A stretch of 64,000 nt of DNA, taken from positions 3,782,001 to 3,846,000 of the forward strand of contig NZ_CP102950.1 in the NCBI RefSeq assembly GCF_024741795.1. The letters are read 5' to 3'. Source of the DNA: Arthrobacter sp. CJ23 (lineage in GTDB: Bacteria; Actinomycetota; Actinomycetes; Actinomycetales; Micrococcaceae). Below, one piece after another: positions 61,742 through 64,000 of the stretch. How positions within the stretch are numbered: position 1 is the stretch's first letter; every line of letters starts with the position of its first letter. A program made the translations under genes and the position numbers. The notes under the pieces were generated by a model, which had not been told where the DNA came from, made no database searches, and was given only the letters and a program-made list of their open reading frames with translations.

Positions 61742-64000
61742 CTAGTCTTTGAACACCAGATAGCCCTGATCGGGGTTGAAGCCATGGATCTCGCGGGTGT
61801 CCAACGCCGCCATGAACTCCAGGGTCTGGGTGGTGATGACCTGGCCAGGGACCAGGATGGGGAATCCTGGCGGGTAGGGCGTGACGAAGCCCGCCGACAC
61901 AACCTCGGTTCCGCTGTTGATCTGCGCCGAAAGCTCGTCGGGGGCGACGTAGGCGGTTGCACTTGGGCGGTAGCTTTCAAAGAAGGCTGTCCGGATGTCT
62001 CCGTCCGGAGTGGAGGCCCCTTTACGGAATCGGGCGGCAAAGCTGCTGAAGTCCGGCAGTGGCGGCGTGGCTGTCGCCGGGCCGGTCGCTACGATCGTGG
62101 GGGCCCGCCCGCTCAGGATGCCGGGAGTCTCGTTCTCGAAGGTTTCTGCGAGTTTTACGAGAACCTCGATCAGATACGCCACGGCGCTGCGGCTGGTGCC
62201 GATGTTGGTCATGAAGAGCACGCTGTTACGCGAGGTCTTGTTGACTTGGATGCCGTGTTTGTCCGCCAGATACTGATGGCGGAAGGTGTCGCCGTCGACC
62301 CCGGTGCGGCTGATGTCCAGGGTCAGCCGGCTGGGGTCGACAACGAATTCATCGTGTTGCCATGCGCGTTCGAACGTTGAATAGCCGTCCCGCAACGGCA
62401 TTGGGCTGGTGGAGATCCGGTACTGGGCGGGGACCAGGTCGTGGGTTGTGAGGACCCGGAAGTATTTCTTTAGAAGCGCGTTCCGGGCGACTGCCTCGGC
62501 CAGGCTCGTGGCGAGGTCGGCCTGCCTTTGCACCAGACCAAATCCTTCGAGTTCCACCTGGCGGCGGCCGATGTCCAGGGACGCCAGAATCTGGTAGTTC
62601 GGTGATGTCGAGGTGTGCGTCATGTACGCTTCGCGGAACGACTCCTGATTCATCTCCCTGAAGTCTTGGTCGTGGACATGGATCATCGACCCTTGGCGGA
62701 GCGATGTCAGGGTCTTGTGCGTGGATTGGGTAGCGTACACCCGAAGTTTGACCTTCCTCGGATCCGGTATCAGCCGGGTGCTTAGCCAGAGCTCATCGTC
62801 TGCATATTCGTTTGTCCCGGGATTCTGGAGAAGGGCCTCCTGTTTGGCGTGCCGGGCCGCATAGGACGGATCGCTGAAGGAGGACGTAAGCTTCCGCGCC
62901 GCTGCCATCGCGGTTCTCCGCCGGTAAACCGGGTGGAACCCTGCGAAGGCGAACCAGGCTTCATCCCAGAGGAAAACAAGGTCCGGCTTGATGGCCAGAC
63001 ATTCTTCCATGACCCGTTCAACGTCGTAGACGATCCCGTCGAAGGTGCAGTTTGTCAGAGTGATCATCTTGACTTCATCCAGGCGGCCTTCCCGCCGGTA
63101 GTCAAGCAGTCGTTGCTTGATGCTTGTCAGCGGGACAGCCCCGTAGAAGGCATACTTATCCAGCGGGTATGCGTCCAGATATGAGACCTGGGCACCTGCC
63201 AGTGCGAAGGCATAGTGATGGGATTTGTGGCAGTTCCGGTCGACCAGGACTATATCTCCGGGAGCAAGGATTGACTGATGCACGATCTTGTTCGCAGTCG
63301 ATGTTCCATTGGTGACAAAGTATGTTCTCTCGGAGCCGAACGCGCGTGCCGCCAGATCCTGCGCACGCTTGATGGACCCATGCGGATCCAACAGCGAATC
63401 CAGGCCGCCGGATGTTGCGGAGGTCTCAGCCAGCAGAAGGTTCAGTCCATAGAAGTCGGCCATGTCACGGATCCAGGGGGAGGTGCCAACTGAACCTCCG
63501 CGGGAAATCGGCAGAGCATGGAACACGCTGGAGGGACGACGGCTGTAGTTCTGGATAGCGGTAAAGAACGGCGTCTCGTAGCGCTCAGCGATGCCCGAGA
63601 GCAGCGACAGATGCAGGTCAAGATGATCCTGTCGGCGGAAGATCCTCCTGAATCGGCGGGTCAGGGCGCCGGCCAGCGTTTCAATTGAGACGCCTGCCAC
63701 CAGGTACACGTCAAGTTCCGGGCGAAGTTCGGAGATCCTTTCGGCCAGATCAAGGATGCGCCCTATTGGGCGCATCCCTTCAAGCCGCTCACTGACGTGG
63801 CCGCCGAGGAACGTGCGAAGGTCACGTCCCAGCGGTTGTTTGCTGGTGACCTCAAAGCCGGGTCTGAGGATGCAGGCCTGAATGTCGCGGTTCAACAGCA
63901 ATGCCACGAGTGCGTCTTCGTAGCTGGAGACCACTGTGACCTCGTAGTTGAAAGCATCGGTGGTCCGTCGTTGGGCGTACATATCGGACTTGAGGGCGTC
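61742..64000 (-). CDS. Orn/Lys/Arg decarboxylase family protein, 5' end beyond the window
   Basis: At least 752 residues are encoded and the frame is still open at the right edge, so the start is missing. The visible N-terminal part (VVSSYEDALVALLLNRDIQA) looks like the receiver-like wing domain of inducible lysine/arginine decarboxylases. The PLP major domain carries TYFVTNGTSTANKIVHQSIL, FLWDEAWFAFAG and the lysine in ATQSTHKTLTSLRQGSM. The C-terminal domain ends near PYPPGFPILVPGQVI. Fold-type I enzymes of this group decarboxylate basic amino acids for acid resistance or polyamine supply. Which amino acid is used is not readable. Confidence 0.88.
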   Translation of the reverse strand, partial: DALKSDMYAQRRTTDAFNYEVTVVSSYEDALVALLLNRDIQACILRPGFEVTSKQPLGRDLRTFLGGHVSERLEGMRPIGRILDLAERISELRPELDVYLVAGVSIETLAGALTRRFRRIFRRQDHLDLHLSLLSGIAERYETPFFTAIQNYSRRPSSVFHALPISRGGSVGTSPWIRDMADFYGLNLLLAETSATSGGLDSLLDPHGSIKRAQDLAARAFGSERTYFVTNGTSTANKIVHQSILAPGDIVLVDRNCHKSHHYAFALAGAQVSYLDAYPLDKYAFYGAVPLTSIKQRLLDYRREGRLDEVKMITLTNCTFDGIVYDVERVMEECLAIKPDLVFLWDEAWFAFAGFHPVYRRRTAMAAARKLTSSFSDPSYAARHAKQEALLQNPGTNEYADDELWLSTRLIPDPRKVKLRVYATQSTHKTLTSLRQGSMIHVHDQDFREMNQESFREAYMTHTSTSPNYQILASLDIGRRQVELEGFGLVQRQADLATSLAEAVARNALLKKYFRVLTTHDLVPAQYRISTSPMPLRDGYSTFERAWQHDEFVVDPSRLTLDISRTGVDGDTFRHQYLADKHGIQVNKTSRNSVLFMTNIGTSRSAVAYLIEVLVKLAETFENETPGILSGRAPTIVATGPATATPPLPDFSSFAARFRKGASTPDGDIRTAFFESYRPSATAYVAPDELSAQINSGTEVVSAGFVTPYPPGFPILVPGQVITTQTLEFMAALDTREIHGFNPDQGYLVFKD

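Overview
The window is high-GC, gene-dense DNA typical of an actinobacterium of the Micrococcaceae, most like Arthrobacter, Pseudarthrobacter or Paenarthrobacter. This is inferred from codon bias, frequent GTG/TTG starts, AGGAG-type ribosome sites, and families such as DUF4193, MmyB-type regulators, a DUF664 DinB protein and TAT/lipobox exports. No rRNA, tRNA, CRISPR array, phage or transposase was seen. The content is accessory catabolism: transporters, hydrolases, oxidoreductases and their local regulators. The genes at both edges are cut by the window.

Layout. 1-1290 is the end of a purine/allantoin degradation locus (aldolase-like DUF6986 end, then allE). 1381-4222 holds a small membrane protein, a DinB protein, a YjbR protein and an AAA ATPase. 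4283-14934 is a polysaccharide locus: a three-gene sugar ABC importer, a Gfo/Idh oxidoreductase, a sulfatase, a GntR/LacI-hybrid regulator and a TAT-exported PL8 (hyaluronate/chondroitin-type) lyase. Four of its promoters carry one related 17-bp motif in the same orientation. 15186-18794 holds aquaporin Z, a FAD monooxygenase with its TetR repressor, and an alpha-carbonic anhydrase lipoprotein.

19022-29067 looks like a cyclic-amide (hydantoin or thiohydantoin-like) locus: MFS carrier, a racemase-fold protein lacking both catalytic cysteines, a PLP dehydratase, an NCS1 permease, a HyuA-type hydantoinase, two DUF917 proteins and a PucR regulator. 29068-34038 contains a ThDP enzyme, an Lrp/AsnC regulator, an aminotransferase and an APC permease. 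34221-42998 is a redox island governed by MmyB-type regulators. It contains flavodoxin, aldo/keto reductase, cupin, alpha/beta hydrolase, carboxymuconolactone decarboxylase, an MFS exporter and a zinc alcohol dehydrogenase. Three of its promoters share a 60-bp architecture. The island also contains a frameshifted regulator and remnants of a cupin and a dihydrofolate-reductase-like gene.

43027-52703 is mixed: amidotransferase, class A PBP, PaiB and EamA opposite a MocR regulator, isochorismatase, hydrolase and DUF4193. 52942-59358 is a second sugar locus: GH3 glycosidase plus ABC importer on the minus strand, divergent from a LacI regulator, with two mutually inverted copies of one operator between them. 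59425-64000 holds a truncated second allE copy, a secreted lipase, two small unknown proteins and the bulk of an Orn/Lys/Arg decarboxylase that runs off the right edge.

No stretch longer than 300 bases lacks a gene. The most interesting unexplained signals are the two promoter-motif families (7601-15036 and 36284-41825), the hydantoinase/DUF917 locus, and the series of truncated gene remnants.
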